Shown piece by piece: positions 11,119 through 23,400 of a DNA stretch of 48,350 nucleotides. Each line of letters begins with the position of its first letter. Position 1 is the stretch's first letter. Below the pieces are notes generated by a model. That model searched no databases, had not been told where the DNA came from, and saw only the letters and a list, made by a program, of their open reading frames with translations. Position numbers and translations under genes: made by a program. The DNA is from Cyclospora cayetanensis (taxonomy: Eukaryota > Apicomplexa > Conoidasida > Eucoccidiorida > Eimeriidae): contig NW_020312193.1 of the NCBI RefSeq assembly GCF_002999335.1, forward strand, positions 1-48,350. Reading direction: 5' to 3'.

Positions 11119-13126
11119 TCACCGCACGCCCTGGAGCGCTAATTCTCTCGCTTTGTCGATGAGAGGGCGCATGGCCCTTATCGCCTCCAGTCTGTTGGTT
11201 ATTGCGTCCTCGTACTTCTGTGCCTTCGATTGCTCTACTGCTGCTTCCCGCGTAGCGAGTGCAAACTCCTCCGCCGCTGCAACGAGCACTTGCACCAACT
11301 TGTCTCTCTCGGAGCTGATACGACTGAACGCGTGTCCTAATGTGCTAGCCAGCACCAGAAGCTCTGGAAGATTTGAAGCCTGCATCTCAGAAAATCGAGA
11401 CTGTAGAGAAGCCTCCGGCGTAGCCAGTTTGGGCAAAACTGCCCCGATGGCATTCAACTGCGAAGTGATAGATACCACCAGCCGCATGGGATTCGCGCTG
11501 TGTGTGGGATGGTGCAAGGCCTCTGCTAGAGCATTAAGCTTTTCCAAGCTGATGGTTGTCAGGAAGCTTTCGAAGTTTTCCAGCACTTCTGGCGATGCTA
11601 CGGCAGAGTCTATTTCCAGAGACTGGGCTTCTCGCATTGCCTCAAGGTAGTTGCGAATGCTCTCCTGAATTTCTTGCCTATGCATGGCCAGGAGGGGAGC
11701 CACCAGCTCGTTGTTTCTCGAGATGCGATCCACGATCGTTTGATTCCTTGCAGCGTCCAGGTGCAGCTCCTGCTTGTGTTGCACTAGCAATCCATACACG
11801 AAAAGGTGGCGTGCCTTCTCCAATACAAGGTCTAAGGTGCCTCCCTGCGGAAGTTTATCGATCGCCGATTGAACCTTCTCCACAGCCCGCAAGAACAGTC
11901 GCGAATCCTCGGCGGATTCCCTACGTCCCTCGTGGATCCACACCGGCTCGCCACTATGTGCATCCCTCTGAGAAAAGACCTTCTCGGCGTGCCACCTTTC
12001 GAAGGCCTCCTGCTGCGCTTCAAGTAATTTGATCAATCCATGAATGTTACTCGGAAAATACTGAAGGTTCTCGATGCTCTCTCGCACCATCCGAATGAGC
12101 ATCTCCGTGGGGTCGTTCAAGAGACCCCGATCCGGATCAAGGTGAGTGAGCATGGAAGAAGAGCTCTCTGAAGTACTTTCGCCTCCGAGCGCTGTTTTTT
12201 TTCACGCTTTCAAGAGCCTCAAGGCACTCCTTACGCGACAGCACGTACACACTTTAAAAATCCTTCTCCGCCGTCAAAGAAGCGATATCGCTGCGCAGCT
12301 GCTGCATCCGCTCCTCCGGCAACTGCGTTCTCCGCTGTATATCTGCCACTTCCCGTCATCTAGCGGCTATCTTGGCATTCTTGGAGGCCGTTAAGGGGCC
12401 TATTAAGGCAACGAGCAGCAGCACCAGCAGCGCCAGCCCGAATGCGACCTTCGGCAAGACGGCTTCCTGAATTGCATCCAAAGTCGACACGGAGCCTTCC
12501 AGCATATCCTCCGTGGGCGTCCACGGATTTTCGTCGAAATCCCATATCTTGAATGGCTCTTGCCAGTCGATAGACTGCGGCTCTGGAGAGGGTCTTACCA
12601 AGATGCCGCGTGAGGGCCCCTTGGAGCTCTGCAGCGCGGTGTTCGATTCTGGCTTGGTATTCGAATCAAATATTTCATAAAGAGGCTTCCCCTCCTCATC
12701 TGCCCATCGAACCCTCCACTTTCTTTCCTCATCTGCCCATCGAGCCCTCCACTTTCCTTCCTCATCGTCGTCGCCTTCTTCTTCCTCGTCATCGTTGCCA
12801 TCGCTGCAAGCGACACCGACGCTGCTCGCAGGTTCCAAAATAGCTCCACCGAGGGGGATTTCCCCCCCTTCTCGCGAAGGGGGAGCGCTCGTGTGGCTGG
12901 CGTGTTCTCCCTGTTGAGTGCTACGGCTGCCCTCCTGTGCAACTCGACTGCCCTCGACGTTCGCCGTTGCAGCTGCGAGCGTCTCCGAGAACCCCACCAC
13001 AAGGAGGGCAGCAGCAGGTGCAAGCGTTCTGCCATTCAAAAGGCCCCAAAGAGCCACCGCCAAGCCGCGAATGCCAGGACTGTGCATGGGGATTGAGGGA
13101 AAGCATCCCGCGCTGCGTGAAGTCAT
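11119..13126 (-). CDS. secreted/membrane alpha-helical coccidian protein, reading frame interrupted
   Basis: Not recognised as a known family. The N-terminal block (13126 to about 12357) starts MTSRSAG or at a second Met 13 codons later. It has a hydrophobic stretch (LAPAAALLVVGFSETLAAA) that could be a signal peptide or anchor, an acidic DDEEEEGDDDEE tract, a duplicated KWR-RWADEE motif, and a strong transmembrane segment (LALLVLLLVALIGPL). The same frame then meets TGA (about 12356), continues with a coiled-coil-like stretch (QLPEERMQQLRSDIASL), meets TAA, and continues to TGA near 12140. The main helical block is an intact 344-codon frame, 12153-11119, shifted by one, rich in amphipathic helices (AFERWHAEKVF, IQESIRNYLEAMREAQ). 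No convincing GT-AG intron removes both stops, so it may be a decayed gene, a sequencing artefact or an unrecognised splice structure. It resembles the divergent gene at 14296-15670. Confidence 0.6.
12690..12776 (-). repeat. 33-bp in-frame duplication (KWRxRWADEE motif)
   Basis: Two adjacent copies of a CATCTGCCCATCGA-containing unit (plus-strand view) encode KWRARWADEE then KWRVRWADEE within the acidic linker of the 11119-13126 gene. The high nucleotide identity of the copies points to a recent duplication. Confidence 0.7.
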
Positions 13127-14295
13127 GGCAACATGGCGAACTGGCGTTATCAAAACAGATTGCGGCGGCAGTCGAGACGGGCAAGGCCAGAAAGAAGGGC
13201 ATTAATAAAGAGGAAAGATAGGGCCTCCGCAAGAAAGGGTGGAAATGGCTGGGAAAGATGCACGGACGGCAAAGAAAGGGTGGAAGCTAGCAAAGCCCTC
13301 AAACGCACCGAGGCTGGAGGAGCCTTTGCCCATGGGCTCCGTTTTATGTGCGAAGCTTCTTATTTTCCAAAAAGTGAACGTCTGTACGATGCGCTCGATT
13401 TTAGAGGGGTTTCACAGTCGTCAGCACTAAGAAGGGCTCAAATCTTTTCTCGGAAAACTTCCTACCGACCCCTCTTCTTCCCCATTTCTGTCTTCTGCTC
13501 ATCAGGACCCCCTTGGAGGCCAGCGAGCACATAATCCCTAGGTATGGACGCTAGGCGGCGCTTTCTCATCTTCTTCGCTTTGATTCCCTTGCAATAGCGA
13601 AAAGGTTTCATGCTGCGTCTGCGATTATTTCTTCGCAAAGCGCTCCCCAGCGTCCTGGAGAGGGTCGCATGGCGTCCTTGTTACGAGGCTGCCCAGACAG
13701 TGTCGATTCGTGATTTGTAGCCCTTTTGCCGCATTTTTAAGGTGCGCTCTAGCCTTCTAAGAGTTTATTCTTCTTCTTGCTCTCCCTTCTCCTTCTCCAC
13801 GCTCTCCGGACCGCTGTTTTTTGCGCACGTCGTGCTGCCTGTTGCCCCGATCTGTCGATCCTCGGGGAGCTGACTCTGCCTGCCTACCTGAGTGTGAGAG
13901 GAGGGCGGCCTTAGGGGGATGCCTCCCGGCTTGCTGTGGTTTTTTGGCGCTTGTTGCCTGTCCGCAGTGGCATTCTCTTTTCTGCACGAGCTGCTTGCGC
14001 CGTCATGAGCAGCGGCAGTAGTCTTCGGGGTTGCCAAGCCTTCCGTGCAGCTACCCCAGGAGCGAGGATCTCTCGCTTCCTCGTTCATCATAGGCAAGGA
14101 GGCCTCAACGAGCAGCGGCTTGCCGCAAAAGCAACTGCCTAGACACGAACCTACGAGGTCTGCAGCCGACATGTCCAGCGAGGAGTCTGTTTATGGCCCC
14201 TCTATCCTGGAGAGCACCCCGCAGTGCCTCCCATCCTCGCGTTCCGCCGTCAGGGGGAGCATGGCGGCATCGTGCAATCGCTCTTCTCCGAGCAG
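13127..14295. promoter_or_regulatory. head-to-head intergenic region, presumed divergent promoters
   Basis: About 1.2 kb separates the start codons of two divergent helical-protein genes. No TATA box or defined operator is evident. Open frames in it (for example 13133-13534 +) are basic and low in conserved character. The regulatory role is inferred only from gene orientation. Confidence 0.35.
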
Positions 14296-15670
14296 ATGCT
14301 TCTGTGGGGTGCTCTATTCGTCGCCGTGTGCCTAGTAACTCGAGGCGCCACCCAAGAGGACGAAAAGCAGAGGAGTCTCGAGCTGCACCGTGTTCTTCAC
14401 CGGATCTTGACGGGAAAACTGCTGGGCCGTCTGCAAAAAGAATCTCAGCTGTTCAGGCAGCATCTCGATCTCCAGAAGGACATCGATGCTCGGAAGAACG
14501 AGATGCAAGGCACTGAGCGCGAGATTGAACGCATCGTAGATGCTCTTCCATCCGACGCCGCTGCACTGTCGACCATCAGCGGAAACGCGAGAGTGCTTGA
14601 AGCGCCACTTGTTGACGGCCAGGCAGTGTCGAAGACTCCCCAAGTCTCTCGAGCCCTCCCCGGCACTGAGGACACGTGCACAGTGGGGCAGTCGGAGCAA
14701 CAGGTGCTAAAACTGCAGCAAGGTAGCACCAGCAATGATGATGAACGCGTAGTCAAGGCATTTTGAGGGACTGCGAAGAGGCGCAGAGGGGCTCGCAACC
14801 TGAAGGCGTCGAGTATGGAGCAGGAAAGGAGGGCAGTGACGATTTCTCAGAGTGGTATGAGCGGGCTGCGTACAGCATCGGCGTCAGCGTGGACGTTTCA
14901 GACACCAAAGCGGCTGCCATTCTTGAGGGCACTGCCTCTGACAGAGAGAAAAAGTGGGAGCTGGCGCTTCTGGGAGCCGCTGCGGAAATGCTTCGACGCA
15001 AGCAGCGGGTAGAAGAAGACCTTAAGAACGTGCAGGCCTCACTGTTGCAGGTACGTACAAAGGAGTCTCTCGCCAAGAAAGGACTGAAGGTGGCGGTAGA
15101 AGATGCCGATAGCGCGATACATTCAATCCACCAAGCCTTTGAGGATTGGCGCGCTGAAATTTGGGAAGCCCTCGGGGGGTCACCATGGACGAGATATTCG
15201 CGAGGTCAGCCGTGTTGGAAGCCACAAAGGAGGTTACTACCATGATTTCTTCGTTTGGGGATACTCCCATCGGCGATGGTGGTAGAGCAGCAGATGATAC
15301 CGAGAGGACCTCTGAGGCGCGAACTCGCCTAATGGCGTCTTTCTTAAAGAACAGCTCCTCCTTGGCGCTGGCGCATAGGCGCCTCAAGACATCTGAGGAA
15401 CTGCTAGACCGAGATCGAAAGGCAGAGTTCTTTGCAAAGTTCAAAGAAGACGTAGATAATCACTACACACGTGCTGCGGAAGCCGTTGCAGTCCTCCAGC
15501 AGCAACACATCAAGGCCTGTGCGCATATGAATGAACGTCGTTTTGTTGTCAGCTCCGAGAAAGAAAGAGAAGAAAGACTCGCTCAGCAGGTACTAGGCAC
15601 TATCAGGTGGATCAGGAACGCACAAATCGCATTTGGCGATATCACCGGCGCGGAGAGCCAAAGGCAGTGA
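14296..15670 (+). CDS. secreted coiled-coil protein, frame broken at two homopolymers
   Basis: Unrecognised family. The in-frame ATG at 14296 begins a clear signal peptide (MLLWGALFVAVCLVTRGA) followed by a charged coiled coil (HRVLHRILTGKLLGRLQKES, FRQHLDLQKDIDARKNEM). The frame closes at 14766 within a TTTT run. The adjacent frame from 14763 carries on with the same composition (FSEWYERAAYSIG, EKKWELALLGAAAEMLRRK, IHQAFEDWRAEIWEAL) and is lost at a GGGGGG run near 15174-15179. The third frame continues from there (TMDEIFARSAVLEATKEV, SLALAHRRLKTSEELLDRDR) to TGA at 15668-15670. Each break would be explained by one missing base in a homopolymer. Either this is a pseudogene or the assembly has indel errors; short introns are a less likely alternative. 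Helix pattern and motifs echo the divergent neighbour at 11119-13126. Confidence 0.6.
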
Positions 15671-18487
15671 GGCGCATGACAGACAGGCTGCACGGGAAGA
15701 GAGGGATGTTTTTTTGGGGGGTGAAAGGGGAAGCATAAAGTGGGAGCAAAAGGTTTAGCTACTCGCGTCCCTTACTGCGGGGAGAGGCTCGGCTAGGCGA
15801 CCTGAAGCAGATATTGGAGGGAGAAAAGGTGCTGCGGTGAGAGGTGTCGATACAGTAACTCTTGGACTCACCAGCTGCTCTGTACGTTTGCCAAAGAAGT
15901 TGTGGTCTTTTCACACAAGCTCACACTGCTCTTCCCGACGCCCTCTCGTCTATCCACGAGGCCGCCTCCCTCTTGCCTCGACGGACAGGGGCCTGCGTGC
16001 GCCGTTGTTACATTTGGCTTTCTCTTTTGCAACACTCTTGAACTTTCGGATCGTCAGTGTTTGACATTTGAGGTTTTTAGCGCCAGTTGTTCAGTGCTAC
16101 GATTTTGGTAGGCGTGATTTTGGGTAGTAGTGAAGTGTAGGTTGGAAAACATCCTGATATTGGTCGGCACAACGGATGTCATACGGGCATTTTGAAGGCC
16201 GGCTCGGCATTTGTTGCAGTTATTGCTGCCCAGTTCGTACTCAAAGGGAGGTCTGTCTACAGATCATCCAATACTCAGCATACATACGGCCTGGAATTGT
16301 GCGAACTCGTTTAACGTGAGTTGCTAAGATGCTTCATAGTAAGGGAGGGGATGTGTGTGTATCACCAAATGGGCCTGCCCACTGGAGAATATTGTTGCTC
16401 TTCAGTTATGCCCCTCCCGTCGTTTGCACAAAGACTGGAGAAGGAATACACACAAAGCGAGAGAGAAATCCAATGGTCTTTGTGCAGGAGGAGAGTCTGC
16501 GCAGTTGCTGCTAAATCTTAAAGCCGCGGAAAAGGCAAAAGCCAGTAACTGGGCTTCCCGTTCAGGGTTTGAAGAGGCTCCGGCTGAGGGAGTCAATTTG
16601 TTCTTCTCGGCTTCATTTCTAGTTGAAAAGGACGGCAGCTCAGATCATTCTCGCTCAGTGTAAAGTCCCATCTAAGATCTCCGTAGGGAGACACATGACT
16701 TTAGATTCGATGCAGACTTCATAGGAAGTTGGTTTTGCGTGTTTTCGATAAAACTTACTCTTTCCCTGCTCGCGGTCCTACGGTCCTGCAAGAGGACTAC
16801 AGACGCATTTGGGATGGATTCGCGTCCTTGCACTCTGGAAGCCTTTCGAGTCTTCTCAGCTAGTTGCAGGTAGCATCTGGCGCGAGGACGAATACACACA
16901 ACCCTGCGTGCTTCCTCTTGATCGATCGGGCTGTCCTTTGCAGCAAATACGACAAGCGAGCATATGAACCATCTGCGTCTGAGCTCCTTGTAGCGAGCCC
17001 AGTTACGCTTCAGCACTTCCTACTGCACTGCAGTTCTACGTAGCTGTGACTTGGAAACTATTGGCTAATTGGAGCTTTACACAAGGAAGGCGGGCATGGA
17101 GGGGGGACAGCTTTCCTTTGCAGACACTCAACAGCTTTGCAGGAAGTTTTGCATTGGAGTCGGCCTAAGTGTCTCCCTAGGGTGCCCCTGATTGGAGCAG
17201 CACAGACGTAACAAAGAACACTTGCCAAAGCAGGGTATTAAGCCGGCCCATAAACAGCCAGCGTAGCACGTGGACCCCCGGCATCCCCACAATCAGATGA
17301 TCCAGGTACAATTTTAGAGTTAGCAGTGGCCTTTTGATCCACCATGTTTGGGCCCAAAGGCCACCGCCACGGTGGCTTGCCTCCAAAGGCGAGTGGCATT
17401 TGAGCGTCCATGCAGTCATCTACCGGCAATAAAATTCCCCCCGCCGCTGCAAGGCAGTCAGCGCTTGAGCGGCATACATATATATGCGAGGGCCCTGGTG
17501 ATTTATCGCTGTACATGCAGCATCCAATCAGTGCCCTATAGCCTTAATTTTTTTTAGCTGCTTCCGCTACGCTGCAAGCCCCGTGCGAGGGACCTTCGTG
17601 TGAGCAGTGAGTTGTGAGCAATGAGTTGTGAGCAATGAGTTGTGAGCAATGAGTAGTGAGCAATCTGAGCCTGTAAGTGGCTCTGAGGAACTGGACACCT
17701 AGCTGCACCCCACCTTGCGCGTTCGTCTATGGCCGATGCATCCACAAAACTCTATGCGGCCTTAGGCCAAAGGTGGAAGGCCTCGTTGGAGTTGCGGTTA
17801 AAACACCATTTTTAAATGCCTTGGAGGCATGGCGGGGGATAGCCGCTGTTCTACGTGACGTTTTGCTGGCCGTTCACGTCTGCGTGTCTGCCCCCCTACC
17901 GGCACGAGAGGCAACCCCCGCGCGCACGACAGCTACCAACAAATTCTTTTGAGCTCGCGGCCAGGGATGACAGCTATTATCCAGAAGAAAGAGCAGCACA
18001 CGAGCAAAATGCGAGGGCCCCTCTGGCAGCAGCCGCCATCGTGTGGCGCTGCAGGCAGGAGGGGGGCCCCTTCAGGGCTTCAGGCGCCTCTGATGATGGT
18101 GGCATCAGCAGATTAACAGCCTTTCGCTTTTCTTCGCATTGAAAGCTCGAAAGTAGGGCCCAGTTTGTTCTGCAAAAGGCAGCGCCGTCTGCCTGTCTCC
18201 CCCCTGCGCAGGCTGCCGCTGCTGCAGCGGCCGGCAGCTACCGGAGCGGCAGCGAGAGGACGAACGACGGAAGACAATACGCGCAAGAGCGGCTGCACGA
18301 GCTGCCTAAACGACAGCTGTTCGAGTTGCAGTTGACGCCGCACGAATCGCAGTGGCGGCAGCTCCAGCAGCTGTTGGTACAGCAGGCGGCTTCTTTGGCT
18401 TGTGCAGCGCCTTGAGGCTGAGGGGTGGTGGACTCAGAGCCAGAGCCGACGCTTTGCAGCTCAAGGCGTACCTCCAGTTGCTGCAAG
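15671..18487. other. no gene firmly recognised
   Basis: A 2.8-kb stretch with no recognisable conserved exon. It contains part of a dispersed degenerate repeat (about 16680-16900), a 14-bp tandem repeat (17599-17665), and CTG/CAG-rich sequence at 18205-18480 leading into the next gene. The frame 16355-16663 (+) has a helical tail (NLKAAEKAKASNW) but no partner exon, so I do not call it. Confidence 0.4.
17599..17665. repeat. 14-bp tandem repeat
   Basis: Four to five copies of GTGAGCAATGAGTT, the first and last slightly altered. It is non-coding by position. Confidence 0.85.
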
Positions 18488-18565
18488 ATGGATGAGAGCT
18501 ATAGAAACAGGCATCGCATTGCTTGGGAGCAGCGCCGTGCGGCAGAAGCAGCCGAAAGGGAAGGG

Positions 18566-18596
<31 letters not shown>

Positions 18597-20497
18597 CCGC
18601 AGTCGCAGCGGGTGGTGCAGGGGGCAAAGCGGCATGTACCGCGAATGAGCAAGCAAGTGGGGAAAGGGCCCCTGTGTCTGCCCCTGCAGCGTCGCCTTCA
18701 CCGCAGTCCAGTCAGTTTCCCAAGGCGCAGGCACCCCAGCATTCGAGAGGAGCAGCATCGGCTGCCTCGCCCCTTTCCCCTGTCGTTTCCAGCAGTCCCC
18801 CCGTAGCGCTGGCGTCGGTGCCTCCTGGGGAGGGTGCTGCCCCTCAATCAACAGATGAGGAAGCGCTCAACGAGGCAGCTGCGCGGCGTCTCCAGGCTGA
18901 GTTTGACGCCTTAGAGCAAGTCCGACAGCCAGATGCCACTTACCAGGAATGTCTTTTGGGTGCTTCCGAGGCAGCACCCTGGGCACCTCCGTCTCAGTGG
19001 GGGGAGACTTTGGGGGAGCCTTCGTCTCCCCTCGCAGAGGAAGGGTTTAACATCGCAGGGGGCATGCGCGCTGCTGCAGCTGCGGCGCGAGGTCTCCTTC
19101 AGGGGGGAGTCTCCTCCTTTGGGGGTGGACTTGTCAGTGCTTCTTCAACGGAAGCGCTGACTGACGACGAACTGGCGAGGCGGCTGCAACAAGAGGAGAA
19201 CAGGAGGGCGCAGAGGCTGAGGAGGGAGCTGCCTACACTCAGGTCTGACGGGGGGGATATCGGGAGCATTCATCGTAGGAGTAACTCGATCCCAGTGGAT
19301 CCCAATCCTTTGGGGGTAAGTTTTGGAGGCTGAGAGTGTGCCTCTCGCGCAAGGACGCAGATGCAAAGAAACGGGCAGGCGAAAACACCGCCGCATGCGG
19401 GAGAGGGCTAGACAGAGGGAGATGTGTATTCAACAGTTTCTGCGCAGAGCAGCAGGGAGGCCAAAAAGCGGCGCTGGCATGCAGGGGGGAGGGCTTCTGC
19501 GCGGCGCTGTCTACTCGATTCGTAGTACTGCTTCTTCGGTGCTCGCATCCTCATCTGCTGCGAAATTCAGCCCTTCGATTTCGGCTTTCTCTGTGCTGTG
19601 TCCAACGCATTGCTTGCAGCTAGACGAGGAGGCGCCCCCGTCTACAGGTGCAGGAACAGGGGGGGGCCCTCTTGCTCCAACCACAGTTTCACCGCGATCC
19701 TCAAGTCCAGACGTGGTGGAAATACCTCCCCCGAGGCATCCCGCCCCTGATGTCGCAGCTGCAGCAGCGGCAGCAGGGATTCAAGTGGATGCAGATGTAG
19801 GACGCGTCACACTCAGCCTTTTCTCCAGATGTACTTACTCTCTATGGCCGCAACTCCGCTTTGTGTGTATGTGTATGTGTTTATGTGTAGGTGTGTAGGT
19901 GTATGAATGTGTGTATGCGTGTATTTGTATGTGTTTATGTGTAGGTGTAGGTGTATGTTTGTTTGTGTGTATGTGTGTTTGTATGTGTAGATGTATGTGT
20001 GTATGTATGTGTAGGTGTAGGTCTATGTTTGTTTGTGTATGTGTGTTTGTATGTGTAGATGTATGTATGTATGTATGTGTAGGTGTAGGTGTATGTTTGT
20101 ATGTGTATGTATGTGTGTGTATGTATGTGTATGTGTGTGTATATGTGTATGTATGTGTAGATGTATGTTTGTGTGTATGTATGTGTAGGTGTAGGTCTAT
20201 GTTTGTTTGTTTATGTGTGTTTGTATGTGTAGATGTATGTGTGTATGTGTATGTGTGTGTATGTATGTGTGTATGTATGTGTATGTGTGTATGTATGTGT
20301 ATGTGTGTGTATATGTGTATGTATGTGTAGATGTATGTTTGTGTGTATGTGTGTGTATGTGCATGCGTGCCTTTATTGCATTTCATGGTTTCACCGACGC
20401 ATGCATCGATCTTTATGTGTCGCTGTCTGTTGCCTATTTGGTGCTGCAGGAGGCGGTACTGCAGGCTGCCATAGCGCAGAGTCTCGTGGAGCTTTGA
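18488..20497 (+). CDS. low-complexity protein with C-terminal ubiquitin-interacting motif
   Basis: Three exons with matching phase 0 junctions: 18488-19315 (donor GTAAGT), 19620-19796 and 20450-20497, giving about 350 residues. The start chosen is ATG 18488 (MDESYRNRHRIAWEQRR); an in-frame upstream ATG at 18425 is possible. After the N-terminal helix comes a (GCA)n-encoded poly-Ala run, then Ala/Pro/Ser-rich disordered sequence. Two short helical motifs follow, EAAARRLQAEFDALE and DDELARRLQQEE, the second having the LARxLQ pattern often seen in ubiquitin-pathway adaptors. The last exon encodes EAVLQAAIAQSLVEL, which fits the UIM consensus (acidic cap, hydrophobic, Ala, Ser, acidic end). The likely role is ubiquitin binding in proteasomal or endosomal adaptor function, inferred from the motif only. 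The second intron consists of TG-rich repeats. Confidence 0.8.
19860..20372. repeat. TGTATG/TGTAGG-rich minisatellite in intron 2 of the UIM gene
   Basis: Half a kilobase of nested TGTATGTGTG, GTAGGTGTAGGTGTATG and TGTAGATGTATG units separates the exon ending at 19796 from the final UIM exon at 20450. Long Cys/Val/Met or His/Thr frames here are artefacts. Confidence 0.9.
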
Positions 20498-23400
20498 AGG
20501 CTTCAGGCCTCTTAGCGGCGCACAGTTCTTTCTGATGCCGTCTGCTTTCCTTTTTTTTGCCCGCTACGTTCGCGTGTCAGACGCTCATAAGGCTGCTGCC
20601 CACCACATGACAGCTCTCCGGAGGTAGTGACTACGGCTATCTCCGGTGTCTGCAAGAGGGTCCTGACAGTCGGAAGGCGCTCACAACAGATCTGCTTACG
20701 TGTTTTTGGCGCGGGCTGCATCCGCAACTGGGCTATAATAGGGGAGGCGAGGAAGCCTCTGTAAGGACTTGAAGACGCGCATAGTCTCGGGAGTTTTGAC
20801 GATGTTTGAGGCATGAACTTCGTGCCTGTGTTTGGCCTTAGAAGCACTCCTGTCCTTCACGTTCCTACCGGTGCGCGGAGAGCTCTGAGCATCCGCACTT
20901 TGTAGAGTCTTTGGACACCTTTTGAGAACCTCTTCAGGCCGTGGGGGCACGTACTGACGTGTGAGAGCGTTCCTCTGCATGCATGCTTGCGTGCATGCTT
21001 GCATGCATGCGCGACGCCTTTTGGGGGCTTCTGAGGCGTTCCCCTATAGGCAGTGTCTCGCTGTGGGTAGCTCTGCTCGCTGCGTTAGAACTGCACGCCT
21101 GCCTACCCGACGACAGCACACGAAACAGCAGCTGAGATATCAGGCAGAGACATCCAGCGTCCAAAGCGCACAGGTGGGTGGTTTGTTTTCGCGGTGGGTG
21201 TCTGTTGCATGCCTCCATGGGACTGGGCAAGGCGGTGTGTGTGAGCGGGCTGCAGCACCTGGCTTTGCAGCTGTGGGATTCCGTGACTTTAGCAAGCATC
21301 AGGTGTCCAGACAATTCTCGCCTGTCACTACAGTTCCGAACTGACTTTACAGGCCGAACTGCAATTCGCGGTCTTGCATCGTTTGTTCGTGCTGCAGAGC
21401 AGCTTAGTGAGCGTCAAAGCTTGTAGATAGAAGAGCTAGCTGGGCAGGCGAGTGAGCGTGAGCCAGAGGGTCGCTTCAAGGGCAAGGGCGTGAAACTTTG
21501 GGTAGTGGGAAATATCCCAACTGAAAGGATTCGACTGCCTCGTCGGGTTTGCCTGCGGGGGGGGGTGGGGGGAGCAGCAGTAAGCGAAAGCGATCAAGCT
21601 GATAGGGAGGAGAACGCACTCTCGTCTTGCTGCTGCTGGAGAAGCCCGACTTTGGTCAATAGTAGCCTCTGTCGTTTCGCAATCAGCGTTCTACAGCTCT
21701 CCGCTTTCGGAGTTCCTTGAGGCACCAGAACGATAGTTCCTCCGTGGCGAGCAAAGGTTGTAGCTACACGCAGAGGGAAAAAGGGGCTGGGAGGGCAGGG
21801 GGGGAAGAGCAGGGTTCCTTTGCTTAGAGGTGCTTTCGTAAAAGCGAGAGTTGAGTAAGCAGCAGCAGGACTGCGCCTGTCTACTCCGTTGAGCCTCGTC
21901 CTCCCCTGGCTGTCTTGGGTAGGCTGCAATTGCACACTAAGAGTACAGCCTTCAAAGGACGTGATGCGGCTGCCCTTCACGCGCGTAACGCTATGCAAGC
22001 CGCTTTACCAAAATCGCCTGGCGCTTGGTCTGATTAAGCACTTTAGCGCAGACAGTCCAGCGCATTCATATTTCAGAAGGCTCACCTACACAGGGGAATC
22101 TGTATGCTGCCGTCCCTGAGCTGGCCTTTGTTTTGCTGTTCCACGTTTTCCAGCCGCTTGAATTTGTAAGCAGCATATTTCTTAAGTCTCTCCTATGGGC
22201 CTGTTCTGCAGTCGCCTGTAAGTAACTGGTGAAGTAGAGGGGCATCATCAGACACAAGGGGCAAAGAGAGACAACCTACGAGGGCTACTTGTAAGGCACC
22301 GAAGTCAGTAGCAGATGACACACAAAAGCAATTCAACCCGCACAGTGCTGCATTGCAAAAGCGTGCCGATTGCTTCCACTTCCACGTGGGTGCTCTTGCT
22401 TGCTTCCTAGAGTTTGAAATGGATGACTCCTTAGAAAGCTTTTCGTCTAAGGCCTCCATGGGGAGGAGACACTTCACTCCTGGCCCGTAAACAAATATAT
22501 TGAGACGCTGATTAGTGTACTTTAAAGAGCTTTCTGTTTCTGCGCCTGCGTCCCTAAAGTTCTCCACATGAGATGATAGGGGCACTTTGGGTGCGCGTAC
22601 CTGCACCCCTCATGCATTCCAAACACTCTCTGCAGGTGCATACTCAGCAAAAAAAGCTTTGCAGCAAGCAAAACCTAGGACCCGCCAAACGAACTACTCA
22701 AGTTATTGCTTAACGATAGCTAGTGTAGTTCAAATTGCTTAAGCGTGTAGCTTTTCCACCAACACTCCTCCTGTGTTTTGAGACTGCTCATGGGAGCAGT
22801 TTTGGTCGGGGGCAAGAGCAGAACAGAAAGGGGCTACTGCTATAGATTCAGCGTTTCGATTAGTGCACAGAAGTCTTTGAGAGTTGTTTGGAAATTAGTC
22901 AACCCGAGGGTGGTTTGGTCGTTCAGCGTTAGACAGAACGCAGAAGTCCTATTGATTTGCATGAAAATAGCAGGGGAGGGTCTCCCGGTATGGCTTGTGT
23001 ATTGTGCATTAGTAAAGCTCATCGGGATGGTTTTGCTTGCTCAATAGATGAAATGACGGTTGTTTTTTCATGAACCTCTGAGATTTTACGTGGCGTGGGA
23101 ACCTGCTTCCTCCTACGTCTGCGCGAAACTAAACAGCGGTAGGATGTCTACCACTAGAATCATCTAATTACTGCTTGCCAAGTAGGGGCCGTTCTAGCGT
23201 ATTGTAGCCAAATGGCTCAGATCGGAATATCAGATACCGCTCCTCAGTGAGACAGCCGGCAGGGCCACCGTTGGTGAAGGATTCTGAAAGAAGTGGCCGA
23301 AATCCCCTCGACTCGAAAAACACAGGTTCAAATTAAGGATCTTATTTGAATTTTTTACTTGTGTAAAGATTTCCGTATTGGGGTGGGAATTACCCGCTCG

